Origin: Antilocapra americana
Taxonomy: Eukaryota > Chordata > Mammalia > Artiodactyla > Antilocapridae
Direction of reading: 5' to 3'
Assembly (NCBI GenBank): GCA_007570785.1
Contig: ML660201.1
Span: forward strand, 38,300,912 to 38,364,911
Length of the DNA stretch: 64,000 nt
Position numbers and translations under genes: made by a program. Shown one piece after another: positions 10,301 to 21,494 of the stretch (the first letter of the stretch is position 1; each line of letters opens with the position of its first letter). Below the pieces are notes generated by a model, which saw only the letters and a program-made list of their open reading frames with translations, had not been told where the DNA came from and ran no database searches.

Positions 10301-13020
10301 TTTACTTTGTGGAAGAATAACCAAATGGTGTCAGAGGTGAGTACAAGTGGCCAGAAGGCCTGCATAAAAGTCTCAACTCAGCCAGGAGACTGAGGAATTT
10401 AACTGTGTACTTCATGGGAGACGTGGAGCCAATGACACACAGGGTTTGTTGAAGTGGAGACAATACAAGTCTCAAGCAGAGTTTTGCCTGGGTTTGAGTC
10501 CCAGCACATGGGTTCAAGTCCTAATCTGAGATAAATGATTTCACAAGGAGAGAGAGATGTGACTATCAAAAGTAGGAGAATCCAGTAAGGGTTAACAAAG
10601 GGGCTATTGACCACATACATGAATAGCTCACCACAAAGGCAGTAACCCAGGGTTAGTAAAGGCCCAGATGCCACTATCTCTAGATGTCAAGGGAGAAGAT
10701 GAGGCAGAGTTTACAGTAATCTAGGGAGGGGAGGAAACACACGGCTTCCCTCCTTCCAAGACCCTGCTGGGCTCTCAAAGAACCTGACAGAGCTCCCAGG
10801 TTAGTCCATAGATAGTATCCAGCCTCCTGGGGCAGAGAGCAAAGAGAAGGGAGGAAATGGATCTGGAGAAATAAATGGAAGACAACTCAGTACCCGCCCA
10901 GTCCTGTGACCACAGAGAGAGCAGGCCTCAGGCTTATAGCCTCAGGCAGCTCTGTCTCAGGAGATACTATTTCCATTTTGTTTTGCTTTCATTGTATTTA
11001 CTGTTAGCTTCTATTATGATAGATAACACTGATTTTCCATTTACTTACAGATAAAGTTTCCTTTTAGAATACATTTAAGTAAAAAAGTTCCATTTAAAGA
11101 TAAATATGACGTAAACAACAGCATAGATAGAAGGAAAAATAGCAAACAAACAATGGAGGTGGTATTGGAAAGATTAATGTTTGGAAAATGCCTCATAGAA
11201 AGAAAACTGGAAGCTACTGACAATTTTTGAGCAGGGAAGAGATAGGATCAAGGCTCTGCTTTGGGAAACTCCATGTGGCTGTCAGCAGCAGGGCGGAAGC
11301 GAGGCCTTCAGGCTGTGACAATGGGCTGCAGAAGTTGACAGAGAAGGGAAGAGTCAGAGGAGAAAGGGTACAATCAGCAGTATTTGTTCATTCATTTCAG
11401 AGGGCAAGCAAGATACGAAGCAAAAGATAACAGCTGCTACCAAAATTGCCTTTAAAAGACATCTATTACCAGGGATATTAGAAATGATGTAAGGAGAAGA
11501 ACATGACAGCAATCAAGGGCTGCTAACAGGTAGAGTTTTTATGTAATTCATCTCCTTCGAGGCCATCTGCAATGGAAGGAAAACATGAATGTTTATATAA
11601 TAGGTGTCTACTCCTGATTTTTCTCCACAACAGCTGGGTATGTTTTTCAGACGCGGCAGAGAAATTGAGAAGGTCAACCAGGCTTGGCGTCTAGCACCAG
11701 GAGGGCAATTTTCATGCCTTGGATCAGCATCATAGACGAGGTGATTTTATAGCACACAGATACTCTGGTTGTTTATTTAGAGCTTGGAAGTAAGCTGGGA
11801 GATCTATTTCCTGAAAAGACCATTTAGTTAGAAAAATGAAGTCAAATAGACATAATCAGCCAAGTGTCACAAAGAATAATTTGAAACTAAAGGTTAGGGA
11901 TAGCAACAAATCATCAAGTTTGAAAATAAAGCCTTGACCTGGTAAGGATTTGAGAGTAGTTTTTCACCTTATCCTAAATTTAAGAAAAAAAAAAAATTGC
12001 ACTTACACACAATGAATTTCTGGACCATGCTTCACTTGTAAGAAAATTACTTTCAATTAAATTCTCAATTTCTGGTGCCTGAGAGTTTTAAGCATCATGT
12101 TTTCAAATGAGCCAGTGATTCACAGGAGTTGAGAGAAGGAAGAGACCTATTAGATTATCAAGTCCATCCCAAAAGATATCCAGGGGACTTTTTCCTGCGA
12201 TTCACTTTCCATTGCCTTGTTCAGCTCTGGTTTTAAATGACTTCGGCAATGGGACTCTTCATCAGTCTAAGAGGCCCACGGGAGCCCTTTCTCAGTCTAA
12301 GAGCCTTCATTTGAGAAAAGAATATTCTGATATTAGGTCTTGTTATACCACTTGCCTCTCCCAGTGGAGCCCCACTTCCTTCTCTGCCAATCTGTCCTTC
12401 AGCCCCTCCAGATGCTAGGAAGAAGCATTATCTTTCCTCATCAGTTACTGTCCTTCCCCTTCATCATTTTTTATTCCCTTTTTGTGTCTCAAGATTTCTA
12501 TGCTTTTATCTGTACCTCTGATCCCTATCACCATGGTAACTAAGACTTTGACAAGCCTATCATTTCAAAGACTAGTCACTCACCCTCATGCCCTTCAACT
12601 CCCATGCTGCATGGTACTTTCTAGAATCCTGAGCATTTCAGACCTGGATTAATTCCATGGGTGACCAGATACTGGTCTGGGGAGCAGGGCCTGCCACAGA
12701 ACCCATATATGGGCAAAAGTCTGGTCAGTGTGGTAAAGGTCCCTACTTCTCTATGATTTGGAGGATAAAGAAAATTTGGCTATGTATTTTTGTCCATTTA
12801 GAAGCATTAGAAAAAACCCAGAGTTGAGAAGCATCCCTTTTTTTTTTTTTTTTTTTTTTTTTTTGCAGTTAACAAGCTCTAAGCCTCTGGATCTCAATTT
12901 CTACACTTGCCAAAAGTCGGGGTGGGACCTCACGCCATCTAAGGGCAAAGTCACCAGAGCACAATCCCAATCTAAAGTAGTCACGGGAACCCCCACCCCG
13001 CCGCGTCCCCCCAGACACAC
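10301..13020. other. Long repeat-poor stretch
   Basis: About 2.7 kb with no confidently assigned repeat, exon or RNA gene. The main low-complexity feature is the poly-T tract at 12838-12864. Confidence 0.5.
12838..12864. repeat. 27-base poly-T tract
   Basis: An uninterrupted T-run. I checked whether it is the tail of a minus-strand retrocopy: no reverse-complement polyadenylation signal or target-site duplication is visible beside it. Confidence 0.9.
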
Positions 13021-13021
13021 T

Positions 13022-13214
13022 TAGGATCGCCAGACTCAGCAAAACAAAGCATAAAATTCTCAGTTATATTTCAATCTCAGATGAGTAAATAAATTTTAAT
13101 ATAAGTATATCTTGTGCAATATTTGGGACACACTTGCACTAAAAAAGTATTCATTGTTTATCTCAAATTCAGATGTAGCTGGTGTTCTCTATTTTATTTG
13201 GAAATTCGACTCTC
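13022..13214. mobile_element. Palindromic MITE-like ancient DNA repeat
   Basis: The left arm (GGATCGCCAGACT at 13024, GAGTAAATAAATTTTAATA near 13083) and the right arm (TATTCATTGTTTATCTC near 13149, ending AATTCGACTC) are imperfect inverted repeats around GCAATATTTGGGAC near 13118-13131. I recognise a widespread old mammalian palindromic repeat that begins GGGTTGCCAGATTTAG, but cannot name it with certainty. Confidence 0.6.
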
Positions 13215-13639
13215 ACCTCTGCCTACACATTATCTTGGTTGATGGTTGGCAAGTAGGTGGCCGAGTAGAAGATTTTGTTTCTCTTTACTTATACTCAGTT
13301 CTCTGATAGAGCCCCTAACGCTTGGTTGAAGCTCTAGCCTCAAGTATTTCCAAATATGTGCATGCTTACTTGCTTCTCAAAGTTCCTGAACAATCCAATG
13401 TGACCAAATGAGGGAAAATACTTTAAAAAGTGTCAAGTACCACACATGTGTATTATTAAGCATGAAAGCCCACATCAGAATGTGATGACAAGGTGGCAAC
13501 AAGTCTGCAGTTCCTGTACTACAGTCCTGCACAATTAAAAGCCAGCCTTCCTCTAAGAATTCCAGCACTCTACACAACGGGGTGACCATGCCTCAGCTCT
13601 AACAGTAACAAAACTACTTGTTTAGTTACTGTAAATATC

Positions 13640-13770
13640 CCAAGTTTCAGGCACTGTGCTAGATACTAGATGTGCATTGTTTCATTTAATCTTAGAAATA
13701 ATCTTATAAAAATGGGACTACATATTTCCATTTTACAGATGAAAAGGCAGACCAGAAGTGCAACACGATT
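13640..13770 (-). repeat. MIR-family SINE fragment
   Basis: CAGGCACTGTGCTAGATACTAG, TTTCATTTAATCTTAG and CCATTTTACAGATGAAAAGG in this order are the reverse complement of the MIR 3' half. Confidence 0.7.
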
Positions 13771-14413
13771 CATCTGAAAATGGAAGCTTGACCATGAAAA
13801 TGAAGGGACTGCTAAAGGATTTTCACAGATCATGACAAAGTGATTTTAAACTATATCTGAAAGCAAAGGGCCAAATATACCAAGAAACTCCTAAGGAAAA
13901 AGGCAAGCCAAGAGACTTGTCCTACCAGATATGGTTTATTTTAAAGTTACTGTAATTAAAACATTTGGTATTTGAAAAGAAGACAAAAAGAGAAATGGAA
14001 GTAAAGAGAAAATTGAGAAACATACCAATTCTTGTAATGGGAACTGGAATATGACAGGGCTGATATGCAGACCAGGAGGACAAAGAGGGTTATTCAAAGA
14101 AAAGCTGATTACATGAAGAAGTAAATTTGAATCTCTACCTTAAAAAACAAACACCAAGCCTGCATGCCTCAGTCTGTATGCATCAAAACCTTAAATATGA
14201 AGGACATGACTTGAAAATCTTAATAGATGAAAAAAATTAAGAACTATCACTTCACCATAGAGAAAGATTTCTTCAACAAGATGCAAAATAGCACTAAAAA
14301 AAGATCAACCAAATGTGACTACAGTAAAGTGAAGAATTTTTGCTTATAACCACAAAGTGAAAAGATACAGGCTGGACAAGAGTATGATTCATGAGGGATT
14401 TTCTCTGGACACC

Positions 14414-15156
14414 CATTGTTCTATACAGTAGCTGTGACACATGTGGCTTTTTTGTTTTAATATATATATTTTTAAATTTTCTTTACATTATCGTGTTGGT
14501 TTTGCCATATGTTGACATGAATCTGCCATGGGTATACATGTGTTCCCCTTCCAGAACCCCCCTCCCACCTCCCTCCCAATTCCCTCTCTCTGGGTCATCC
14601 CAGTGCACCAGCCCTGAGCATCAAACCCGTGCTGTGACTGATTTCACATATGATGATTAACATGTTTCAATGCCATTCTCCCATATCATCCCACCCTTGC
14701 CCTCTCCCATAGAGTCCAAAAGACTGTTCTAGACATCTGCGTTTCTTCTGCTGTCTCTCATACAGGGTTCTCGTTACCATCTTTCTAAATTCCATATATA
14801 TGCGTTAGTACACTGTATTTTTGTTTTTCCTTCTGGCTTACTTCACTCTGTATAATAGGCTCCAGTTTCGTCCACCTCAGTAGAATTGACACATGTGGCT
14901 TTTGAGCAATTGAAATGTGACTAGGATGAATTGAGATTTACCCTAGGTTTAATATACACACCAGATTTCAAATCTTCATCCCAAAGTTTATATGATAATA
15001 TTTCAGATACATGTGGATAATATAAACTAAGGTAAATGAAATAACAAGTTATTAAAACCAATTTTACCAGTTTCTTTTTACTTTTTCAATGTGGTTACTA
15101 GAAATGATTAAATTACATATGTAGCTTGCATCGTTTCTATTGGGCAGCACTGATCT
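14414..15156 (-). mobile_element. hAT (Charlie-type) DNA transposon, itself interrupted by a young L1
   Basis: The left end reads CATTGTTCTATACAGTAGC and the right end GTTTCTATTGGGCAGCACTG, resembling hAT termini of the CAGTGCTGTCCAATAGAA type. An internal CACATGTGGCTTTTGAGCAATTGAAATG stretch (rejoined across the L1 insert) and the GGTGTGTATATTAAACC-like core on the minus strand also fit. An 8-bp target-site duplication is not obvious. Confidence 0.7.
14435..14903 (-). mobile_element. Young ruminant L1 (L1_BT-type) 3' end with 17-bp target-site duplication
   Basis: TGACACATGTGGCTTTT occurs perfectly at 14435-14451 and 14887-14903, bracketing 435 bp of minus-strand L1 3' end. The poly-A tail is read as T-rich sequence at 14452-14480. 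Conserved 3' blocks include TGTTGGTTTTGCCATATG, CACCAGCCCTGAGCATC, AGAGTCCAAAAGACTGTTC and CTTCACTCTGTATAATAGGC. It is 5'-truncated with no ORF, and inserted into the hAT element. Confidence 0.95.
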
Positions 15157-15171
15157 AGAATATATAATCAG

Positions 15172-15290
15172 TGAGGATGGAAACGGCAACCCGCTCCAGT
15201 ATTCTTGCCTGGGAACTTAGAGGAGCCTGGTGGGATACAGTCCATGGGGTTGCAAAAGAGTCAGACATGACTTAGTGACTGAACAGCAAA
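15172..15290 (+). mobile_element. BovA monomer (truncated Bov-tA/BOV-A2)
   Basis: A single BovA unit beginning GATGGAAACGGCAACCCGCTCC and ending CAGACATGACTTAGTGACTG. The tRNA-like head is missing. It lies inside the ancient L1. Confidence 0.88.
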
Positions 15291-16075
15291 TAAGTTAATA
15301 ACAAAGATCAAAACTTGATTTAAAAAAAGGAAAAAGGTTAGAGATATTTCACAGAAGAAACAAATAGCCAAGAGAAGATGCTCAACCTTCAATAATCCAA
15401 ATTAGTTATAAACTAAAACTGCACTGAAACATATCTTATGCCATCAGGTTAAGAAAATGTAAGAACTCTAACAGTATCAGCTGTTGTCAAGGGTATGGAG
15501 CAATGAAAGGTCTCAATCACTGCTGGTGGGAGTACACGCTGGTACAGCCACTTCTAGAAAAAGTTTGGTATTAGGCAGTTAAGACTGAACATGCCCATAA
15601 CTGAGAGCGAGTTAGCCAGTTCACAGGGTTATCTACCCTAGAAAACCCTTTCCTATGTATGATGGGAGACATGCACAGCAACGCTTTTAACAGCCTCATT
15701 TAAGATACCAGAAACCAGAAATGATCCAAGTCTCTATCCACAGCAAAAGGGGTCAAATCAGTTGTGAAAAACTATGCAAAACATTTAAGAAGAATGAACT
15801 GAAGCTACATCCAACTAAACAATATCAGCAATATAAAGAGGTTATCTCCTAAAAGTTAAATGATCACACAAAATTCAGTGGGCACTTTCTCTCTGAGGGT
15901 GGGAGGTAGGCATGCCTGGGGAGGGAATCCTGGGGAATAGGAGTCAGGTTCTATTTTCTTAAACTGGGTGGTAGGTTCCCAGAGGCTTATTTTTCTCTAA
16001 CTTAAATTATAAATATACATTTTATGTCCTGATGTTTCAGTATACTATTTCACAATTTAACGGGTTTTTGGAAAG

Positions 16076-18004
16076 GAAAAACAAAAACAATTACTCCGTG
16101 CATGTGTGATATTGCGTTCATCCAAAAGCATGGCCTTTCACTTGATTTTTTAACCTGAGCTCTCTCAAGTGGGACCATGTTCTGTTTATTTTTTCTCTAC
16201 AGCTTGGCTCCTCTCTCATATCCTGTCCTACGTGATCTCTAGGTTACATATTTTACCTATGACATGAGTATCATCCTTGGAGAAATAAAATAAGGAGTGC
16301 CGTTCCTGTGTTTGACTCATCTCAGTCACTTTCTCTGCGTGGAGCACAGACCAAAGGGAAGCAGGACCTGCAGTCCATAGCCATGGAGCTCAGAGGACCT
16401 GGGGGAGCTGGTGGCATGAAGAGCCCAGCCCCTCTATTCTTGTCAGCCTTCTGCCTCCTCGGTCCAGTCGTGCTCTGATTCCCCACTTTGAGTTTTTGTC
16501 ACACTTAATGCAAGGTAATTGGAGGGACTCTTGCAACAGAACTCCTGGACTCATACTCTTGGAGAGAGGTAAGAAAATAAAAACTGGCAGACTCACTGAG
16601 GTTTCTTTAGAACGGCCAGGTTTCCAGATGATTCTGCAGCTCTCAACCCACATTGAGGCAAGGGCGGTGAAAGCAGGTTTAGTTGACTTGCAAACCAGAC
16701 CTCTAGCTTGATGCTGAAACCACTAAAAGAGTTTTTTCTTTTTAAAGAAGTCAAACCACCCTAGCAGGTACTTTCCCTCAAGTCTCCTATTTTTTCCCCC
16801 TTTCCCTTAGAAATGTCAAATTGAATCTGTTAGAAACATCCAGAGTATCAGGCATAAGTCATCTTCGGTTAAAACAAAAATAAAGCCCTGTTACTTGTGT
16901 CTGTATTTTAATTCTGACACCTGTATCACCTGTAAGTCATTATCACCTTGGGACCATCATCGCCTCCACCTGAGGGCACCTGAGTCTTTCCCGAGCAAAA
17001 GCCCTCTTAGCAGGAAGAGTTTATGGGGCCTCCTAATCTTATCCATACTAGGCTGTGGGTTTCAGAACCTTGATCTTCTGTCTCCTCTAGGTGAGCCCCA
17101 AGTCCTGACTTTAAACAGCATGACCAATCAATACACAAACCTGGTCATGACAAATCAATGCACAGACCGTTCTTCTCACTGTGGAGCGGAACAATTACTA
17201 AAATCTATTTGCCAGTAAATGTGCCTTGCCTTGTAAATCATTGGGCCGTTAACCTTACAATGGCGGCATGCCTCCCTATCCAATTCAATTAAAGTACAGA
17301 TCAAGGTAATACTTAAGAATACATTTCAGGCAGAGGGATATACTATTATTATATCCTCATAAATTAAACAATACATTTATTTCCCTTCGTGGAAAAAGAA
17401 CACCACATGACAAAGACAAGGTAGAGGAGAAACGAAAGCAATGATGTAAAGAGTAGCTCAAGCGAACTACTTGAGACAAGAAAAGAGGAATCCCAAGGAC
17501 ATAGCCCACGTCACCTGGGGCCACCATTCCCTCTGACATTGCTGAGAGTTTCTGGATCAAGCAGAAGTGCACTCTGAATGTTAGGGGCTTGAGTTCTGCC
17601 TTGTGACAAAGAAATCCCGCAACGGTACCAAAGAGCTAAGAGTTCAGGACCTGTGCCTGTCTGGTGTGGCTGTAACTGAACAATTTGATGCCAAAAAGGA
17701 GTAAAAGTTCTGAGTCCTGACCCTGATGGTCTGTCGTCTGGGAGGGATTCTTCTCTCTCCTAAACCTCCTGAGGTTGAGTCCAGGGAAGCTTCCCTTATA
17801 GCATTCATTCTCTCTCAGTTTTCTTCCTATTTCCCATTTCAGGGGTTAGGGACAGATTAAACTGGACTGATGGTTTGTCACTAGATAATAGATATGTATA
17901 CTGTCTTCACAAGGGACTCAAAATTAAGCTTCTCTTCCATTTTCTTTCTCCCAAAATTCCTCCAACCCGCACCAGCCACGGCCAGCATAGCTTAACGCTA
18001 TTGT
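16076..18004. other. Repeat-poor stretch
   Basis: About 1.9 kb with no recognised interspersed repeat or exon. Overlapping frames of 60-107 codons on both strands look random. Confidence 0.5.
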
Positions 18005-18455
18005 CTAGTGCTGTCCTAACAAACCAATGCAAACTTAGAGGCTACAACAATTCAAGTTTCTTATTTTACAGTTCTATGGGTCAGAAGTGTAACTCGGGCT
18101 CAGTAAGCCAAAATCAAGGTGTGGGCAGGGCGGTCCGCACCACCGGGCTCCAGAAGAGAGCCCGTGTCCTCGCTGGTTCAGGTAGTTGGAGAACTCGGCT
18201 CCTTGCAGTCTGAGAACTGAGGTCCAGCTTTCCTCCCTGCATTTCTCGGCTTGTGCTGCTTTCCACTCCTTAAAGCCAGCAGCACAGGGTCACATGCCTC
18301 AACTCCCTCCTGCCTCTTCTGGCACTTCTTTGTGGCATCTCTCCCGATTTAGCCAGGAAAGGTTTCCTGCTTTTCGGGGTTTGTCTGATTACATTGGGTG
18401 CACCCGGAAAATCTAGGGTAATCTTACCGTCTCGAGATTTATTACCTCAATCACA
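18005..18455 (-). repeat. MLT1-like MaLR LTR
   Basis: In plus-strand order: GCTGTCCTAACAAACCAATGC, a TTATTTTACAGTTCTATGGGTCAGAAGTG block, CAAAATCAAGGTGTGGGCAGGG, and near the far end TCTGATTACATTGGGTG and CAATCACATCTACAG. This is the reverse complement of the MLT1 layout. Non-autonomous ERVL-MaLR solo LTR; no internal region seen. Confidence 0.65.
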
Positions 18456-18461
18456 TCTACA

Positions 18462-18777
18462 GGGGCTTTCCTGGTGGCTCAGGGGTAAAGAACCTATCTG
18501 TCAGTGCAGAAGAAACGGGTTCAATCCCTGATCTGGGAAGATTTCCCACTTGTCTCGGAGCACCTAAGCCAGTATGCCACAACTACTGAGCCTGCGCTCT
18601 GAGCTTGGGAGCCACTACTGCTGAGCCACGTGTTGCAACCTAGAGTTCATGCTCCGTAACAAAAGAAGCTGGCGTGATGAGGCCCGTGTACCCCAGGAGA
18701 GTAGCCCCCTCTTGCCACAGCTGGAGAAAAGCCCTCTCAGCAACAAAGACCCAGCGCAGCCAAAATAATAATAACAA
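18462..18777 (+). mobile_element. CHR SINE (tRNA-Glu derived, cetartiodactyl), near full length
   Basis: The head GGGCTTTCCTGGTGGCTCAG with a B-box-like GGGTTCAATCCCTG is followed by the CHR body (CACAACTACTGAGCCTGCGCTC and GAGCCACTACTGCTGAGCC). It ends CAACAAAGACCCAGCGCAGCC with an A/T-rich tail. Unlike Bov-tA it carries no BovA unit. Confidence 0.9.
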
Positions 18778-19464
18778 ATGGAAGAAGAGAGAAGACCTGT
18801 TTCTTTTCTCCCCTTCCTTTCCCTCCTCTGTCCAGATACTTCCCTTCTCTCTCATCTGAAAGCAAAATTTGGCTACTCACCACATTTCCATTCTCAGATA
18901 GACCATCTGGTTGCAGAGCTCTTGGTGGAGACAGTCAGGAAGACGGGCTTCCTTTGCCACCCAGCGACTACCCAGATTTCTCTGAGCGAAATGGTCTTTT
19001 CAGCGTTTTCCCCGGGATTCAAGGGTGTCGCTGCAAATAAGAATCACCTGTGGGCATAGGCATTCCCACTGGAAATCTACTTCTGCTGTGCTGCTTCTGG
19101 AGACTGGTTTCACCTGACGTTCAGTGAACCAGGAGCAGATGGCTTGAGAAGCTCTACTGCCCAGAGTGCGCTGGGAGTGACTAGGGTTGAATGGTTTTAG
19201 GAGACCCGTGCCCAGGCAGATGATCCTCTGTCCAAAGGCTCTCCCCTTTCCCTACCTCTCCTTTTGTGGCCACCAAAGACTTGTTTCTTCACAATAGGAA
19301 AGAAGCTTGGCATCTCTGAGCTCTTCTCTGTCTCTTCCATTGCTTTAACCTGCACGCAGGTCAATCATGGAAGGAATTCTGCTTTCAGCCTAAGATTCAG
19401 GCACACAGCTCCTTACCCAAAATTTGCCTCCCATGGGGAGATAAGGAAGTATGAACAAAAGTAA
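18778..19464. other. Single-copy DNA
   Basis: No recognised repeat, exon or RNA gene. A CT-rich stretch lies near 18795-18860. Confidence 0.5.
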
Positions 19465-19817
19465 CAATTGTCTTGTCAAGATTTATAGGAACTTCATGGC
19501 CAGACCCCCATCAGTTAGGGTCAACTGACCAAGAATAAAGGCTTTTCACAACCCTCCTCGGATCCTTGCTGCGCCCAGAGGTCTGCTGTCAACTGTCACC
19601 TCCTGACTTTAACCCCTTCCTGCTTCCTCCTTTCCTAACATAAAAGAAGCGTGAATTCAACCCCAGATTAAGGTGGTTCTTTGTGACATTAGCTCACTGT
19701 CTTCTTGGCTTGTTGACTTTCTGAATAAAGTTGCTTTTTGCTCCCTAACACCTTGCCTTTCCACTTACTGGCCTATTGTGTGGGCAAGTGGTACAAATGT
19801 GGGCTTGGCAGCCACAA
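19465..19817 (+). repeat. Solo LTR of a gammaretrovirus-like (ERV1-type) endogenous retrovirus, probable
   Basis: Ordered LTR signals are present: a TATA-like ACATAAAAGAAGC near 19639, a polyadenylation signal CTGAATAAAG (AATAAA at 19724-19729), then a TTGCTTTTTGCTCCC U5-like start and an end near GGGCTTGGCAGCCACA. No gag, pol or env sequence lies on either side, so it would be a solo LTR. A target-site duplication is not clear and the 5' edge is approximate. Confidence 0.6.
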
Positions 19818-19902
19818 GGGCGGCCACACCTATTGTTTCTGAGGCCACCAAGTCCCCGAGGGGGTCCTGCAGGCAGAGCTCTCACTCAATATGCTTTGAT
19901 AG

Positions 19903-19988
19903 TATCTGGATTGGACAAAAGTTTCCTTCGGATTTTTCCATAAGGGCTTATGGAAAAATCTGAATGAACTTTTTGGCCACCCAATATA
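19903..19988. mobile_element. Mariner-derived MITE (ruminant BTMAR-type), near-palindrome
   Basis: The left arm (GGATTGGACAAAAGTTTCC, then GGATTTTTCCATAAG) and right arm (CTTATGGAAAAATCTGAATG, then AACTTTTTGGCCACCC) are inverted repeats meeting at about 19945-19950, bounded by TA at both ends. The arms match the ruminant mariner MITE ends I know (TTGGCCAAAAAGTTCGTTCG type), decayed at CpGs. Confidence 0.85.
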
Positions 19989-20014
19989 TTGCCATGAAAG
20001 CATTCTCTTTGAAG

Positions 20015-20140
20015 TCAGCAGTAAGTTGTATGATCTTGGGGAATTTCCTAGCTCAGCCCCACTTTGCTCATCTATCAGGCAGAGATAATAATAGTAATCA
20101 CTCGAGAAGGTTGTTACAGAGATTCAGGGAGACGCTGCCG
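20015..20140 (+). repeat. MIR SINE core
   Basis: TTGTATGATCTTGGGGAATTTC, CCCACTTTGCTCATCTATCAGG, GATAATAATAGTAATC and AGGTTGTTACAGAGATTC are the consecutive MIR core blocks. A second weaker MIR-like match follows at about 20225-20335. Confidence 0.7.
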
Positions 20141-20456
20141 CCGAGCACAGAGCGCAGTGTCCCAGCATGGCATCAGGATGAGCAGGTTTGTGTTCACTGA
20201 CGCCTGCGTTTTTCAAGCTGCCCCCCACCTGCCCTGTGACCTGGGCAAGTGGCTTGGCCTCCCTAATGCTGGTTCACTCTTCCCAGTAGAAAGAAAAGAA
20301 GAAGGTCTGTACCCATTTCAGGGGCTGAGATGGAAATTTCATCAAGGTATTTACTTGCCCTGGTAGTTTGCTTCTTAGCCAAAATCTGGGTAAACACAGC
20401 AGGCATGATTATAGAATTTGTGGGAATTACAAGTACTATGTTTATGCTATTGTGAT

Positions 20457-20691
20457 TTTTAGACCAGAGGTAGACAAACTTTTTATGTACAGGGCCAGAT
20501 AAAGAATATTTTTGGTTCTGTAGAATATACAGTCTTGGTCACAGCCTCTCACTTCTGTGGTTGTAGCGTGGAAGCAGCCACAGACAATACAGAATGAAAG
20601 AGTGTTCCCGTAAAACTTTATTTATTTATGAAAGCAGCTGGCAGGCTGGTTTTGTCCTACATGCCACAGTTTGTTGACTCCTGTTTTAGGC
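20457..20691 (+). mobile_element. hAT DNA transposon with near-perfect 8-bp target-site duplication
   Basis: The element runs 20465-20683, beginning CAGAGGTAGACAAACTTTTT and ending CAGTTTGTTGACTCCTG. TTTTAGAC (20457-20464) and TTTTAGGC (20684-20691) are a 7/8 duplication. The core (GGGCCAGATAAAGAATATTT, AACTTTATTTATTTATG) belongs to a common mammalian hAT family; a second, reverse-oriented copy is at 30089-30273. Confidence 0.85.
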
Positions 20692-20949
20692 AAATATCTA
20701 GAAGGTCCAGGTTTAGTTATAGCGATAGAATTCCTATTCTGCTTTATATGTTATTGTCTTCTACAGATACTTGTGAATTTACTGTTCTTAAAAGCATATT
20801 TCAATTAATATTTATATACATGGGCATGCCTGGAAAATTTAAATTAAAATTCATGTAAAGGCTTGGGACATATTATGAAAGGCAAAAATCAGTTAATAGT
20901 TAATATTAAAGGACCAGGTGTTATGACAAATAATGAATTTCTATGGAAG

Positions 20950-21150
20950 GTTTTGAAAGCTGTGGAGCTGTGTGATTTTAGACAAGTTTCTTACCCTCTC
21001 TGAATTTTAGCTACCTCCTCAGTTTAATTCCAGGCTCTAGAAGTCTCTGTTTCATGAGAATTAAAATAAATCAGCATACAAAAATCAATGATATAAAGCT
21101 CTAAGCACAGTGCCTGATGCATGAAAAATACTCAGGATTGTCACCATTAT
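20950..21150 (+). repeat. MIR SINE
   Basis: GCTGTGTGATTTTAGACAAG, TTACCCTCTCTGAATTTTAG, ATGAGAATTAAAATAAATCAG and CTAAGCACAGTGCCTGATGC follow MIR order from core to 3' end. Confidence 0.7.
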
Positions 21151-21231
21151 CCTATCCTGTCACCATTAGATACCTTATCATGAAGAGAGTTTCTTACTTA
21201 TAGTAAAATTAGTCAAAATTTGTAGAGGGAA

Positions 21232-21494
21232 TCCTGAGGCAATTGATTAGCTTTGGGCTTTCCCAGTGGCTCAAAAAGTAAAGAATGTGCCCGCCAATAC
21301 AGGAGACCCAGGTTCAGTCCCTGGGTTGGGAAGATCCCCTGGAGAAGGAAATGGTTACCCACTTCAGTATTCTTGCCTAGAGAATTCCATAGACAGGGAA
21401 GCTTGGCGGGCGATGGTCCATGGGGTTGCAAAGAATAACTGGACACAAAAGCGACTAACACTTTCACTTTCATAGACGACTCCTGAGGCAACTG
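21232..21494 (+). mobile_element. Bov-tA SINE with target-site duplication
   Basis: The head GGGCTTTCCCAGTGGCTCA starts at 21256 and the BovA part ends near 21474 with ACTTTCACTTTCA. TCCTGAGGCAATTG (21232-21245) and TCCTGAGGCAACTG (21481-21494) are a 13/14 duplication bracketing the element. Confidence 0.92.

Larger units (their letters stand above)
13800..16075 (+). mobile_element. Ancient L1 (L1M-type) ORF2 end and 3' UTR, split by later insertions
   Basis: The pieces 13800-14413, 15157-15171 and 15291-16075 follow the order of the L1 ORF2 C-terminal coding region and 3' UTR. Landmarks are AAAGATTTCTTCAACAAGATGC near 14264, AGAAGATGCTCAACCTTC near 15374, CACTGCTGGTGGGAGTACACG near 15519 and GGTACAGCCACTTCTAG near 15541. 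Frames are riddled with stops. A hAT element and a BovA unit were inserted later, so the L1 is the oldest layer. Confidence 0.85.

Noticed and set aside
12838..13020. Processed pseudogene on the minus strand behind the 27-T tract
   Set aside because: No reverse-complement polyadenylation signal, no target-site duplication, and no coding similarity that I recognise.
18462..18535. tRNA-Glu gene
   Set aside because: It is the head of a CHR SINE: no cloverleaf stems survive and the SINE body follows directly. The same applies to all Bov-tA heads.
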